Assembly (NCBI RefSeq): GCF_006335015.1
Contig: NZ_VDGT01000008.1
Coordinates: 1 to 64,000, forward strand
Source of the DNA: Streptomyces sedi
GTDB lineage: Bacteria > Actinomycetota > Actinomycetes > Streptomycetales > Streptomycetaceae
Length of the DNA: 64,000 bases
Reading direction: 5' to 3'
A program made the position numbers and the translations under genes. The notes below the pieces were generated by a model, which ran no database searches, was not told the origin of the DNA, and saw only the letters and a list, made by a program, of their open reading frames with translations. How positions within the stretch are numbered: position 1 is the first letter of the stretch; each line of letters begins with the position of its first letter. This document shows, one piece after another, positions 1 to 8,460 of the stretch.

Positions 1-530
1 CGGCTCAGCGACGCGAGAAGGCGCGGCGCGGCGGATCGACCACGGAGCCGGGTGGCTCGGGTGCGTCGTCGACCGACGGGCCGGTGGACGGTTACCCGCG
101 CAGTTCCCCGCGCCCCTGGGAACGTGGACGGCTCAGCGACGCGAGAAGGCGCGGCGCGGCGGATCGACCACGGAGCCGGGTGGCTCGGGTGCGTCGTCGA
201 CCGACGGGCCGGTGGACGGTTACCCGCGCAGTTCCCCGCGCCCCTGGGAACGTGGGCGCCTCAGCAACGCGAGAAGGCGCGGCGCGGCGGATCGACCACG
301 GAGCCGGGTGGCTCGGGTGCGTCGTCGACCGACGGGCCGGTGGACGGTTGCCCGCGCAGTTCCCCGCGCCCCTGGGAGCGTGGGCGGCTCAGCGACGCGA
401 GAAGGCGCGGTGGGTCGTGGGCGACCACGGAGCCGGGTGGCTCGGGTGCGTGGTCGACCGACGGGCCGGTGGACGGTTGCCCGCGCAGTTCCCCGCGCCC
501 CTGGGAGCGCGGGGAACTGCGCGGTGCATA
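1..530. repeat. 128-bp tandem repeat array, at least four copies, running off the left edge
   Basis: Units begin at about 1, 129, 257 and 385, an exact 128-bp period. Each unit contains the core CGCAGTTCCCCGCGCCCCTG near its end. The copies differ by only a few bases, except that the last (385-530) diverges in its first third and ends in a hairpin. The period is not a multiple of three and frames are open in several registers, so the apparent reading frames here are an effect of composition, not genes. The array fills the gene-free stretch up to 591 and starts before the window. The same core recurs at 13.3-13.85 kb and 32.3-32.7 kb. Confidence 0.93.
481..524. terminator. Perfect 18-bp hairpin closing the 128-bp array
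   Basis: Bases 481-498 are the exact reverse complement of 507-524, with an 8-nt loop. The stem is made by a forward core (CAGTTCCCCGCGC) meeting an inverted copy of itself. It lies about 70 bp beyond the stop codon of the minus-strand ATPase gene at 592-1053, so it would form in that transcript. There is no U-tract, which is common for streptomycete terminators. Bidirectional action is inferred. Confidence 0.6.
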
Positions 531-591
531 AGTGACGGGCCGCGGACGACAACCAAGCCAGACCACCCAGATGTGAAGTCGCCCCGAAGAA

Positions 592-1053
592 TCACGACGC
601 GCGGAGGAGTGCCGCGTCCTCGCGCCATTTGAGGATCTTGTCGAACGTCACGACCGCCCCGCCGCTGCCCGGTTGGTTGCCGAAGCGGACGCGGTCGGAG
701 AGGGCCTCGATCAGCAGCAGGCCGCGGCCACCGGGGAGCAGGCCGGTCAGCTCCCCGGAAACCGGGGAAGCGGGGGAGGGAACGGATCCGGTCGGATGGG
801 CGAAGCCGGGGCCGCAGTCGGTGACCTCGATGCGGCACATGTCGCCGTGGATCGAGGCGGTGACCCGGTAGACCTCGGAGAGCCCGCCGCCGTGCTGGAC
901 CGCGTTGGCGCAGGCCTCGGAGAGGGCCACCGACAGTTCGTGCGAGATGTCGCCGTCCACACCCGCCGTGTCCATCGCGCCGAGAAGCAGCCGCCGGGCC
1001 AGCGGAACGCTGGCCGCGTCACGGCGGAGTTGCAGAGACCACCAGATGCTCAT
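592..1053 (-). CDS. ATP-binding protein, anti-sigma factor (RsbW/SpoIIAB-like) family
   Basis: A 153-aa single-domain protein with a HATPase_c_2 (GHKL) fold. The N-box is visible at about residues 38-54 (ELSVALSEACANAVQHGG), the G1-like motif DCGPGF at about 78-83, and a glycine-rich lid (GGRGLLLIEAL) at about 108-118. This family binds ATP and in streptomycetes usually acts as an anti-sigma or regulatory kinase; the partner cannot be read from the sequence. The start ATG is preceded by AGGAGG at good spacing. The gene is divergent from the copper operon and reads into the repeat array. There is no anti-anti-sigma or sigma gene beside it, so it is an orphan in this window. Confidence 0.88.
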   Translation of the reverse strand: MSIWWSLQLRRDAASVPLARRLLLGAMDTAGVDGDISHELSVALSEACANAVQHGGGLSEVYRVTASIHGDMCRIEVTDCGPGFAHPTGSVPSPASPVSGELTGLLPGGRGLLLIEALSDRVRFGNQPGSGGAVVTFDKILKWREDAALLRAS

Positions 1054-1272
1054 GCTCCAGCCTCCTGGCCACGGCTCGACATATCCTTAGGTATTGCCTA
1101 CCCGCCCGTCCTGTAAGCGTGTGATTGACCCAACACACCCCATTCGGCGGATGCCTCAGGGAGACGGCGGCCGATATGGCGGGCCACCGCCCCGGATGAC
1201 GGGTGGTACTTCTGTACGAGGCGCCTCCCCTCCCGGCGGGCGGTCGGGGCCCGGTGAGATGATGGCGCCGCC

Positions 1273-2076
1273 ATGCGTGCCGGAGCCGATCTGCGACTGC
1301 TGCGGGCCGCGGTCTTCGCCGCGGCCTGTTCCGCGTTGGCCGCCGCCGGGCACGTGCTGGGTGGTGGCGCGGGGGTGCCGCTCTGGGCCGTGGCCGCCGG
1401 CGCCCTGTTGACCTGGGCGTTCGCGTTGGCGTTGACCGGCAGGGAGCGGCGCTCCTGGCCGGGGATCGCGCTGGCGCTGGCGCTGACGCAGTTGGCGCTG
1501 CACCTCTTCTTCTGTCTCGCCGAGCATGTCGGGGCCTCCGGTGGACACGGCGGGCACGGCCCGGCCGACGGTCCGGCCGACCTGGCCGCGCGGCTGCTGT
1601 GCGGGGACCACGGCGCGATCTCCCCGGAGCGCGCTGCCGCCCTGCTCGACGACGCCGGGCTTCCGCCGGCCCCGTCGGGCGCCGGCGCGGTGGCGCACGG
1701 AGGGGGCGGTTGGGGTGCGGCCCTGCTCGACGGCGTGGCCACCCTGGGCTCCTGGCCGATGCTGCTCGGCCATCTGCTGGCCGCGCTGACGGCCGGCTGG
1801 CTGCTGCGGCAGGGCGAGGCCGCGCTGTGGCTCGCGGTGCGGCTCGCCGTCGAGCTGCCCGCCGCCCCGCGCTGGGCGCGCCGGCTGCTCACCGCGCTGC
1901 GGCTGCTGCTGCGGCTGCCGCCGCTGGCCGGCGCCGCGCCGCGCGCGCTGCCGGGGGCGCGGCACCGTTGGCCGCACCCGACGCCGGCGACGCTGGGCAC
2001 GGTGCTGCCCGACGCGGTCGTGCGGCGGGGGCCGCCGGCCGGCGGCGAGGTCCGTTCGTTCACCCTGGCGGCCTGA
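1273..2076 (+). CDS. Uncharacterised integral membrane protein with His-rich loop, heads copper operon
   Basis: A 267-aa protein with about five hydrophobic segments: roughly residues 9-28, 33-52, 60-80, 155-178 and 188-205. Between the third and fourth lies a loop containing HVGASGGHGGHGP, an H-x-x-H-rich patch at about 83-96, followed by GDHGAISPER. I do not recognise a named family. The position directly upstream of YcnI, Sco, PCuAC and CopCD, and the histidine-rich loop, suggest a role in copper handling, but that is inference. ATG 1273 is the simplest start; in-frame alternatives lie slightly upstream. A 6-bp GC hairpin with a GAAC loop sits at 2151-2166 before the next gene. Confidence 0.72.
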   Translation: MRAGADLRLLRAAVFAAACSALAAAGHVLGGGAGVPLWAVAAGALLTWAFALALTGRERRSWPGIALALALTQLALHLFFCLAEHVGASGGHGGHGPADGPADLAARLLCGDHGAISPERAAALLDDAGLPPAPSGAGAVAHGGGGWGAALLDGVATLGSWPMLLGHLLAALTAGWLLRQGEAALWLAVRLAVELPAAPRWARRLLTALRLLLRLPPLAGAAPRALPGARHRWPHPTPATLGTVLPDAVVRRGPPAGGEVRSFTLAA

Positions 2077-2219
2077 CCCGTTCCGTTCCGCTCGGCGATG
2101 CCGGGGGGCGGGGCGTGGGCGTCCGGCCGTCTCCCCTTCCCTTTGGCATCGGCCCCGAACGGGGCCCGCGTGGGCGGCTCGACGCGCGCCCGCGCCTCAC
2201 CGTGGAGTGGACAACAACC

Positions 2220-2945
2220 ATGAACAACACCCGCAGGGTCGCCTCCGCCACCGCCGTGGTCACCGGCACCCTCGCCCTGCTCGCCGTCGCCGGGCCCGCC
2301 CAGGCGCACGTCGGGATCGACCCGTCCGAGGTCGAGGCGGGCAGCTACCAGGTGCTCAACGTCAAGGTCCCCAACGAGCGGGACGACGCCTCGACCGTCG
2401 AGGTCGAGCTGCACCTGGACGCCGAGCACCCGCTGTCCACCGCGATGCCGCAGCCGGTGCCCGGCTGGGAGATCGACGTGGAGACCGCGGAGCTGGACGA
2501 GCCGGTGGAGGTGCACGGCAACGAGCTGACCGAGGTTCCGAGCGTGATCACCTGGTCGGGCGGGGAGATCGCGCCCGGCACGTTCCAGCAGTTCCCGCTC
2601 TCCGTGGGGCCGCTGCCCGAGGACGCCGACCATCTGGTCCTGAAGGCGATCCAGACCTATGACAGCGGTGAGGTCGTCCGCTGGATCGAGGAGCCGACCG
2701 AGGACGGCGAGGAGGCCGCGGAGGACCCGGCTGCCGTGCTGCGGCTGACGCCCGCCTCGGGCGAGGGGCACGGCGCCGACGAGGTGTCGGCGTCCGAGAC
2801 GGACGACGCCCCCGGCGAGGAGCGGGCGTCGGCCGACGAGGGCGGCGGGTCCGACACCACGGCCAGGGTGCTGGCCGGCGTCGGGATCGCGGTCGGCGTC
2901 GCCGGCCTGGTCTTCGGCGTGCTGGGCCACCGCCGCCGCGCCTGA
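2220..2945 (+). CDS. ycnI: YcnI family (DUF1775) copper-associated membrane-anchored protein
   Basis: 241 aa. A Sec signal peptide (about residues 1-30) ends in AQA, so the mature protein would begin with histidine (HVGIDPSEV). An N-terminal His is the copper ligand of the YcnI fold. The DUF1775 domain spans about 31-165 with the conserved tryptophan in VITWSGG. An acidic linker follows (about 166-210), then one C-terminal transmembrane helix (about 213-235) with a basic tail, so the domain is displayed outside the membrane. The ATG at 2220 was chosen because it starts the signal peptide; the frame is open far upstream without other coding character. YcnI proteins bind Cu(II) and cluster with copper genes, as here. 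Confidence 0.9.
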   Translation: MNNTRRVASATAVVTGTLALLAVAGPAQAHVGIDPSEVEAGSYQVLNVKVPNERDDASTVEVELHLDAEHPLSTAMPQPVPGWEIDVETAELDEPVEVHGNELTEVPSVITWSGGEIAPGTFQQFPLSVGPLPEDADHLVLKAIQTYDSGEVVRWIEEPTEDGEEAAEDPAAVLRLTPASGEGHGADEVSASETDDAPGEERASADEGGGSDTTARVLAGVGIAVGVAGLVFGVLGHRRRA

Positions 2946-2961
2946 TCCCCCCACCCACCAC

Positions 2962-2991
2962 GCCGTGGGGCGGGTCGTCCCGCCCCACGGC
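2962..2991. terminator. 13-bp perfect GC hairpin between ycnI and sco
   Basis: Bases 2962-2974 pair exactly with 2979-2991 around the 4-nt loop TCGT. It lies 17 bp after the ycnI stop and 26 bp before the sco start, with no T-run. It may attenuate transcription within the copper cluster or protect a processed 3' end rather than end transcription fully. Confidence 0.6.
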
Positions 2992-3017
2992 CCCCAACGC
3001 ACGGAAACGTTGAGCAC

Positions 3018-3683
3018 ATGCGCACACGCACCAGCATCCGTTCCGGTCTGCTCGGGGCCGCCGTCGTCCTCGCCCTCGCGGGCTGCGGCGGCGGCGAAGG
3101 CGACGACGACGGCGGGGACAACCCGCCGGCGGAGGTCTCCGAGACCCGCGCCGAGGACGAGGGAACCGTCCTCGACAACCCCTTCGAGAAGCCCGAACTG
3201 GTCCTCACCGACACCGAGGGCCAGCCCTACGACCTGGTCGCCGAGACGGCGGGCAAGCCGACGCTGCTGTACTTCGGCTACACCAACTGCCCCGACATCT
3301 GCCCGTTGACCATGGGCAACATCGCCGTGGCCGCGAGCGGCCTGACGCCCGAGCAGCGCGAGGAGCTGCGGGTCGTCTTCGTCACCAGTGACCCGGAGCG
3401 GGACACCCCCGAGTCGCTGGGCCCCTGGCTGGACTCGTTGGACCCGGAGTTCATCGGTCTGACCGGGGACTTCGACCAGATCCAGACGGCCGCCAGGTCG
3501 GTCGGGGTCGCCATCGAGCCCTCCGTCGAGGAGGAGGACGGCTCGATCGTCTCCACGCACGGCACCCAGGTGGTGGCCTTCCTGCCCGACGACGACCTCG
3601 GCCATGTCCTCTATCTGGAGGGCGTCACGGCGGAGACCTTCGAGCGCGACCTGCCGAAGCTGATCGAGGGAGAGCTGCCGTGA
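3018..3683 (+). CDS. sco: SCO1/SenC/PrrC family copper-binding thiol lipoprotein
   Basis: 221 aa with a lipoprotein signal: a lipobox ALAGC at about residues 20-24, followed by a Gly/Asp-rich linker. The thioredoxin-like domain has the Sco metal motif CPDIC (in GYTNCPDICP, about residues 93-97) and the downstream conserved His in STHGTQ. Sco proteins bind copper and help assemble the CuA site of cytochrome oxidase. In S. lividans the orthologue also feeds copper to development-related cuproenzymes. The stop overlaps the next start by 4 bp (ATGA type coupling with GTGA), so this gene, ecuC and copCD form one translational unit. Confidence 0.93.
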   Translation: MRTRTSIRSGLLGAAVVLALAGCGGGEGDDDGGDNPPAEVSETRAEDEGTVLDNPFEKPELVLTDTEGQPYDLVAETAGKPTLLYFGYTNCPDICPLTMGNIAVAASGLTPEQREELRVVFVTSDPERDTPESLGPWLDSLDPEFIGLTGDFDQIQTAARSVGVAIEPSVEEEDGSIVSTHGTQVVAFLPDDDLGHVLYLEGVTAETFERDLPKLIEGELP

Positions 3684-4228
3684 CCGGCGCCAGGCGCCTG
3701 CCGTGGGCGCTCGTGCTGGCGGGTGCGCTCCTCGCCGGCTGCGGCGGCGGGGAAGGCGACGACGAGGGGAGCGGCGAGGGGGGCGCGCCGGAGCTGAGCG
3801 TCACCGGCGCCTATCTGCCGGAGCCGGTCAACCCGGAGGTCGCCGGCGGCTTTCTGACGGTGCACAACGCGGGCGGCACCGATGACGCGCTGGTCTCCGT
3901 CAGCAGCGACCTGACGGGCTCCGTGGAGATGCACGAGACGGTGGAGAACGCGATGCGGCGGGTCGGGGAGCTGCCGGTGCCGGCCGGCGGCGCCCTCGCG
4001 CTGGAGCGCGGCGGCAGCCATCTGATGTTCGTCGATCTGGCGGAGCCGCCGGTCGAGGGCGACGTGGTCACGGTCGAGCTGCGGTTCGAGGTCTCCGAGC
4101 CGCTCACCGTCGAGGTCCCGGTCGAGTCCGCCACCCACACCGGTGGCGAGCACGAGGACCACGGCGGGCACGGCGGGCACGAGGGCCACGGCGAGGACGG
4201 GGAAGCGGGGGAGGAGCACTCACCATGA
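3680..4228 (+). CDS. ecuC: PCu(A)C copper chaperone lipoprotein (ECuC-type) with His-rich tail
   Basis: 182 aa, GTG start overlapping the sco stop by 4 bp. Lipobox LLAGC at about residue 20, acidic linker, then the PCuAC domain (about 38-150). The copper ligands are visible as MHE (about 78-80), a Met in AMRRVG, and the motif SHLMF near 114-118. The C-terminus (about 150-182) is a histidine/glutamate-rich extension, HTGGEHEDHGGHGGHEGHG, which could buffer extra Cu(I)/Cu(II) or Zn. In S. lividans the homologue is the extracytoplasmic copper chaperone ECuC, which passes copper to Sco. Name by family and context. Confidence 0.9.
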   Translation: MTGARRLPWALVLAGALLAGCGGGEGDDEGSGEGGAPELSVTGAYLPEPVNPEVAGGFLTVHNAGGTDDALVSVSSDLTGSVEMHETVENAMRRVGELPVPAGGALALERGGSHLMFVDLAEPPVEGDVVTVELRFEVSEPLTVEVPVESATHTGGEHEDHGGHGGHEGHGEDGEAGEEHSP

Positions 4229-6078
4229 TCGCCGCCGTCTCCCGTCCCCTGGGCGCGCTGCTGCTGGTCGTCGGCACGCTGGCGGCGCTGCTTGTCGGGG
4301 CGCGTCCGGCCGCCGCGCACGCCTCGTTGACCGGCACGAGCCCGGGGGACGGCGAGGTGGTGGCGAGCGCTCCCGCCGAGGTCGTCCTCACCTTCTCCGA
4401 GCCGGTCTCCGTCGGGGAGGACGCCCTGCGGGTGCTCGACCCGGACGGTGAACGCGTCGACACCGGCGAGGTGACCCGCGGGGCCGGCGGCGCCGAGCAG
4501 ACGCTGGGCCTGGTCGAGGGGGTGGGTGACGGCACCCACACCGTCGCCTGGCAGGCGATCTCGAACGACGGGCACCCCATCAGCGGCGCGTTCACCTTCT
4601 CCGTCGGGGCGCCGTCGGAGACCAGCGTCGACGTCTCGGGCGGCAGCCCCGACGGGGGCGCGGTGGGGCTGCTCCACGACGCGCTGCGGTACGTCGCGTA
4701 CGCCGGCTTCCTGCTGCTGCTCGGCCCGGCGGTCTTCGCCCTGGTCTGCTGGCCGGGGGCGGCCGGGCGGCGCGCGGTGCGGCGGACCACGGTCGTCGGC
4801 TGGCTGACGCTCGCCGTGGCCACGGCCGCGCTGCTGCTGGTGCGGGTGCCGTACACGACGACGGGCCGGCTGGGGGACGCGTTCGACCTGGACGGCCTGG
4901 CCGACGTGGTGGACTCGCGCGCCGGGACCGCGCTGCTGACCCGGCTGGTGCTGCTGTCGGCGGCGGCGCTGCCGGTGGCGCTGCTGCACGGGCGGTACGC
5001 CCGCGCGGTGGCGGCCGGCGACGCGCGGCTGGCGCGTGACCTGCGGTTCGGCGTCGGGGTCGGCGGCGGGGCGCTGGCGGTGGGGCTGGCGGCGACGTGG
5101 GCGACGGCCGAGCACGCGGCGACCGGTATCCAGACCGGGGTGGCGATCCCGGTCGCCATGGTCCATCTGCTGGCGACGGCCTGCTGGTTGGGTGGGCTGG
5201 TGACGCTGCTGGTGCTGCTGCGCGGGGCGGAGGGGCCGCCGCCCGCCGCGGCGGTGCGCCGCTACTCGGCGGTGGCCCTCGCGGGCGTGGCGACCCTGGC
5301 GGCGACCGGCCTGTACCAGAGCTGGCGGCAGGTCGGCTCGTTCTCCGCGCTGACGGGGACGGACTACGGCCGGCTGCTGATCGTCAAGGTCGTGGTGGTG
5401 GTGGTGCTGCTCGCCGTCGCCAGGGGCTCGCGCCGCTGGACCGGTGCGCTGCGGGACGGCGACGTCGCCGTTCCCGGGGAACGGGAGCCGGCGGAGGAGA
5501 CCGTTCCGGAGGACCCGGAGCGCGCGCGGCAGTTGGCGCGGCAGCGGGTGGCGGTGGAGCGGGCCAGGCGGCGGCGCGAGGAGGGGCGGGAACGGGCGGG
5601 GCTGCGGCGTACCGTGCTGGTGGAGACGGGGATAGCCGTGGTGCTGCTCGCCGTCACCACCGCGCTGACCGGCACCCCGCCCGCCCGGAGCGAGGGCGGG
5701 GCCTCGACGGCCGCGCCGGACTCCGGCGGCGGGGCGTCGGGGGAGGGCGCTCCGTGGGAGCTCGACTACGACACCGGGGGCGCCGAGGGCACGGCGACGC
5801 TGGAGCTGGCGCCGGGGGCCGTCGGGGAGAACACCCTGGACGTCGCGCTGGTCGACGCCGAGGGGCGGCCGGCCGAGGTGGAGGAGCTGAGGGTCAGCCT
5901 CACCCTGCCCGAGGAGTCCATCGGCCCGCTGCGCGTGGAGACCGAGCGGGTGGCCGAGGGGCGTTGGCGTGCGGCCGACGTTCCGTTGCCGCGCCCCGGC
6001 GAGTGGGAGATGGACCTGACCATCCGCACCTCGGAGGTCGACCAGGCCACCGAGACGACCACGCTGACCGTGCCGTGA
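4225..6078 (+). CDS. CopC-CopD fusion copper resistance/transport protein with C-terminal YtkA-like domain
   Basis: 617 aa. Signal peptide about 1-30, cleaved before HASLTGTSP so that the N-terminal His of CopC becomes a Cu ligand. The CopC beta-barrel spans about 31-130 with the second ligand region NDGHPISG. About eight transmembrane helices of CopD run from about 148 to 415. A basic cytosolic loop and one more helix (about 470-490) lead to an extracytoplasmic beta-domain (about 510-617) resembling YtkA/FixH-like domains. It overlaps ecuC by 4 bp. CopC binds Cu(II) and CopD is proposed to import copper; the direction of transport is not settled by sequence. Confidence 0.9.
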   Translation: MIAAVSRPLGALLLVVGTLAALLVGARPAAAHASLTGTSPGDGEVVASAPAEVVLTFSEPVSVGEDALRVLDPDGERVDTGEVTRGAGGAEQTLGLVEGVGDGTHTVAWQAISNDGHPISGAFTFSVGAPSETSVDVSGGSPDGGAVGLLHDALRYVAYAGFLLLLGPAVFALVCWPGAAGRRAVRRTTVVGWLTLAVATAALLLVRVPYTTTGRLGDAFDLDGLADVVDSRAGTALLTRLVLLSAAALPVALLHGRYARAVAAGDARLARDLRFGVGVGGGALAVGLAATWATAEHAATGIQTGVAIPVAMVHLLATACWLGGLVTLLVLLRGAEGPPPAAAVRRYSAVALAGVATLAATGLYQSWRQVGSFSALTGTDYGRLLIVKVVVVVVLLAVARGSRRWTGALRDGDVAVPGEREPAEETVPEDPERARQLARQRVAVERARRRREEGRERAGLRRTVLVETGIAVVLLAVTTALTGTPPARSEGGASTAAPDSGGGASGEGAPWELDYDTGGAEGTATLELAPGAVGENTLDVALVDAEGRPAEVEELRVSLTLPEESIGPLRVETERVAEGRWRAADVPLPRPGEWEMDLTIRTSEVDQATETTTLTVP

Positions 6079-6118
6079 CCGGGGCCGGGGCCGCGACCGG
6101 GGCCGCGACCGGGGCCGT
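6077..6118. repeat. Short GACCGGGGCC tandem repeats between copCD and dtpA
   Basis: GACCGGGGCC occurs at 6077, 6095 and 6107, with an extra GGGGCC hexamer after the first copy. The repeats overlap the copCD stop codon. They look like slippage-prone low complexity rather than a protein-binding site. Confidence 0.7.
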
Positions 6119-6155
6119 GAGCGGGGAAGAGCACGAGGACGAGAACGGACGCACC

Positions 6156-7382
6156 ATGACCGAAGGCACCTTCTCCCGCCGCCGGCTGCTGGGCACGGCG
6201 ACGGCCACCGGCGTCGCCGGCCTCGCCGCCGGGGCGACCAGCGGCGCGCTCGGGCACGCCGCCGCCTCCGAGGGCGGACCCGCGCTGAGCACCCTGGGCA
6301 GCGCGACGGTTCCGTTTCACGGCACGCACCAGCCGGGCATCACCACGCCGCTTCAGTCGCGTTCCCATCTGCTCGCCTTCGACCTGGCCGAGGACGCGGG
6401 CAGGCGCGGGGCGGCGGCGTTGCTGCGTCGCTGGTCGACGCTGGCGGCGGAGCTGATGGCCGGCCGGCTCGACGAGACGGGGACGGGCATCGCCGACGAC
6501 GCGGGGCCCGCGTCGTTGACGTTGACCTTCGGCTTCGGGCACAGCTTCTTCGATGCCACGGGGCTGACCGCACTGCGCCCCGAGGCACTGCGACCGCTGC
6601 CCGCGTTCTCCCAGGACGCGCTGGACGAGGGGCGTTCGCACGGTGACCTGTGGGTGCAGATCGGGGCCGACGACCCGCTGGTGGCGTTCGGCGCGCTGCG
6701 CGCGGTGCGGCGGGCGGCGGAGGGCAGCGCGCGGACGCGGTGGCAGATGAACGGCTTCCACCGCAGCCCGGGGGCGACCGCGCGGCCGATGACGGGCCGG
6801 AACCTGATGGGGCAGGTCGACGGCACCAACAACCCGACGCCCGACGACCCGGACTTCGAGCGGCACGTCTTCGTGCCGTCGGACGGCGAGCCGGCGTGGA
6901 TGGCGGGCGGCTCCTACGCGGTGGTGCGGCGCATCCGGATGCTGCTGGACGACTGGGAGGGGGCGACGGAGGAGGAGCGCGCGCGGGTCCTCGGCCGGCG
7001 GCGCTCCGACGGCGCGCCGCTGACCGGCGGGGACGAGCGGACGCCGGTGGACCTGGAGGCGACGGAGACGGACGGCTCGCCGGTGATCGCGGCCAACGCC
7101 CATGTCCGGGTGACGGCGCCGGAGTCCAACGGGGGCGCCACGATGCTGCGGCGTTCGTTCTCCTACCACGACGGGGAGCGGGAGGACGGGAGCCAGGACG
7201 CGGGGCTGCTCTTCGTCTGCTGGCAGGCGGACCCGCTGCGGTCGTTCGTGACGGTGCAGCGGAAGCTGGACCGGGGCGACGCGCTGAGCGCCTTTCTGCG
7301 GCACGAGGCGAGCGGTCTCTTCGCCGTACCGGGCGGCGCCGCGGAAGGCGAGTACGTGGGGCAACGACTTGTCGAAAGCTGA
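6156..7382 (+). CDS. dtpA: Tat-exported Dyp-type heme peroxidase (DtpA/EfeB-like)
   Basis: 408 aa. A twin-arginine signal (SRRRLLGTA at about residues 7-15, hydrophobic to about 40, AAA cleavage) marks export of a folded heme enzyme. The Dyp signature GQVDGTNNP (distal Asp) lies at about 221-229; the proximal heme His is in ANAHVRVTAP, and the conserved LRRSFSY follows. Length fits the A-type DyP family. In S. lividans DtpA lies in an operon with sco, ecuC and copCD and supports maturation of the copper radical oxidase GlxA; the identical gene order here supports the same role. ATG 6156 starts the signal peptide; the upstream open frame is only an extension. Confidence 0.93.
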   Translation: MTEGTFSRRRLLGTATATGVAGLAAGATSGALGHAAASEGGPALSTLGSATVPFHGTHQPGITTPLQSRSHLLAFDLAEDAGRRGAAALLRRWSTLAAELMAGRLDETGTGIADDAGPASLTLTFGFGHSFFDATGLTALRPEALRPLPAFSQDALDEGRSHGDLWVQIGADDPLVAFGALRAVRRAAEGSARTRWQMNGFHRSPGATARPMTGRNLMGQVDGTNNPTPDDPDFERHVFVPSDGEPAWMAGGSYAVVRRIRMLLDDWEGATEEERARVLGRRRSDGAPLTGGDERTPVDLEATETDGSPVIAANAHVRVTAPESNGGATMLRRSFSYHDGEREDGSQDAGLLFVCWQADPLRSFVTVQRKLDRGDALSAFLRHEASGLFAVPGGAAEGEYVGQRLVES

Positions 7383-7425
7383 AGCGGCGTCCCTGGCCGT
7401 GTCCCGGCGGGACTACCGTGACGCC

Positions 7426-8364
7426 ATGACTTCTGCGAGCCGCTACACCTATCTCGGCCCCGAGGGGACGTTCACCGAGGCCGCCCTGCGCACGCTTCCC
7501 GAGGCGGCGACCCGTGCGCTGGTGCCGATGATCTCGGTGCCGGCGGCGTTGGACGCGGTGCGGGTGGGGGAGGCCGCCGGCTCGCTGGTGCCGATCGAGA
7601 ACTCGGTGGAGGGCGGCGTCACCTCGACGGTGGACGAGCTGGCCACCGGGCGGCCGTTGATGATCTACCGCGAGGTGCTGCTGCCGATCGCGTTCGCGCT
7701 GCTGGTGCGCCCGGGCACGGCGTTGGACGACGTGAAGACGGTGACCGGGCACCCGGTGGCGCAGCCGCAGGTGCGCGGCTGGCTCGGGGAGCATCTGCCG
7801 GAGGCCGTCTGGGAGTCGGCGGCGTCCAACGCGGACGGCGCGCGGCTGGTGCAGGAGGGGCGGTACGACGCGGCGTTCGCCGGTGAGTTCGCGGCGGCGA
7901 CATACGGGTTGACGCCGCTGGTCACCGGCATTCACGACGCGGACAACGCGACGACGCGGTTCGTGCTGGTCGGCCGGCCGGCGCGGCCGGCGGCGCCGAC
8001 GGGGGCGGACAAGACGTCGGTGGTGCTGTGGCTGCGGGACGACCACCCGGGGGCGCTGCTCGACGTGCTCCAGGAGTTCGCGACCTGCGGGGTCAACCTG
8101 TCGCGGATCGAGTCGCGGCCCACGGGGCGGGGCATCGGCCAGTACTGCTTCTCCGTGGACTGCGAGGGGCACGTGTCGGACCGCCGGGTCGGCGAGGCGC
8201 TGATGGGGTTGAAGCGGCTCTGCTCGGACGTGCGCTTCCTCGGCTCGTATCCGAGGGCGGACCAGCTGCGGCCCGTGGTCGGGGAGGGGACGCGGGACGA
8301 GGACTTCCTGACGGCGGCCGACTGGCTGACCCGCTGCCTGGACGGCCGCCCGGGGCCGCTCTGA
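7426..8364 (+). CDS. pheA: Prephenate dehydratase
   Basis: 312 aa. The catalytic PDT domain (about 1-185) has GPEGTFTEAAL near the N-terminus, the ENSVEGGVTSTVD motif, and TTRFVLVGR with the catalytic Thr. The C-terminal ACT domain (about 195-280) has the ESRP phenylalanine-binding motif (RIESRPTG). It converts prephenate to phenylpyruvate in phenylalanine biosynthesis with Phe feedback. ATG 7426 is preferred over an upstream in-frame ATG at 7369 that would overlap dtpA and lacks conserved sequence. The start is 43 bp after dtpA, so it may be co-transcribed with the copper genes despite the unrelated role. Confidence 0.96.
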   Translation: MTSASRYTYLGPEGTFTEAALRTLPEAATRALVPMISVPAALDAVRVGEAAGSLVPIENSVEGGVTSTVDELATGRPLMIYREVLLPIAFALLVRPGTALDDVKTVTGHPVAQPQVRGWLGEHLPEAVWESAASNADGARLVQEGRYDAAFAGEFAAATYGLTPLVTGIHDADNATTRFVLVGRPARPAAPTGADKTSVVLWLRDDHPGALLDVLQEFATCGVNLSRIESRPTGRGIGQYCFSVDCEGHVSDRRVGEALMGLKRLCSDVRFLGSYPRADQLRPVVGEGTRDEDFLTAADWLTRCLDGRPGPL

Positions 8365-8460
8365 CGCCGGCGGTGAGCCGCACCGGCGCCGTTCGCCGCG
8401 CCCCTGGCCGGTCGTGGCGGGCGTGGCCGGCCGGGTGGGGTTCACGCGGGGAGGCGCTGG

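Noticed and set aside
1098..3605. An 835-codon open frame antisense to the copper operon
   Set aside because: It lies opposite four genes with clear domains. Its composition (Gly/Ala/Arg/Asp-rich, no recognisable motifs) is the usual product of third-position GC bias on the reverse strand.
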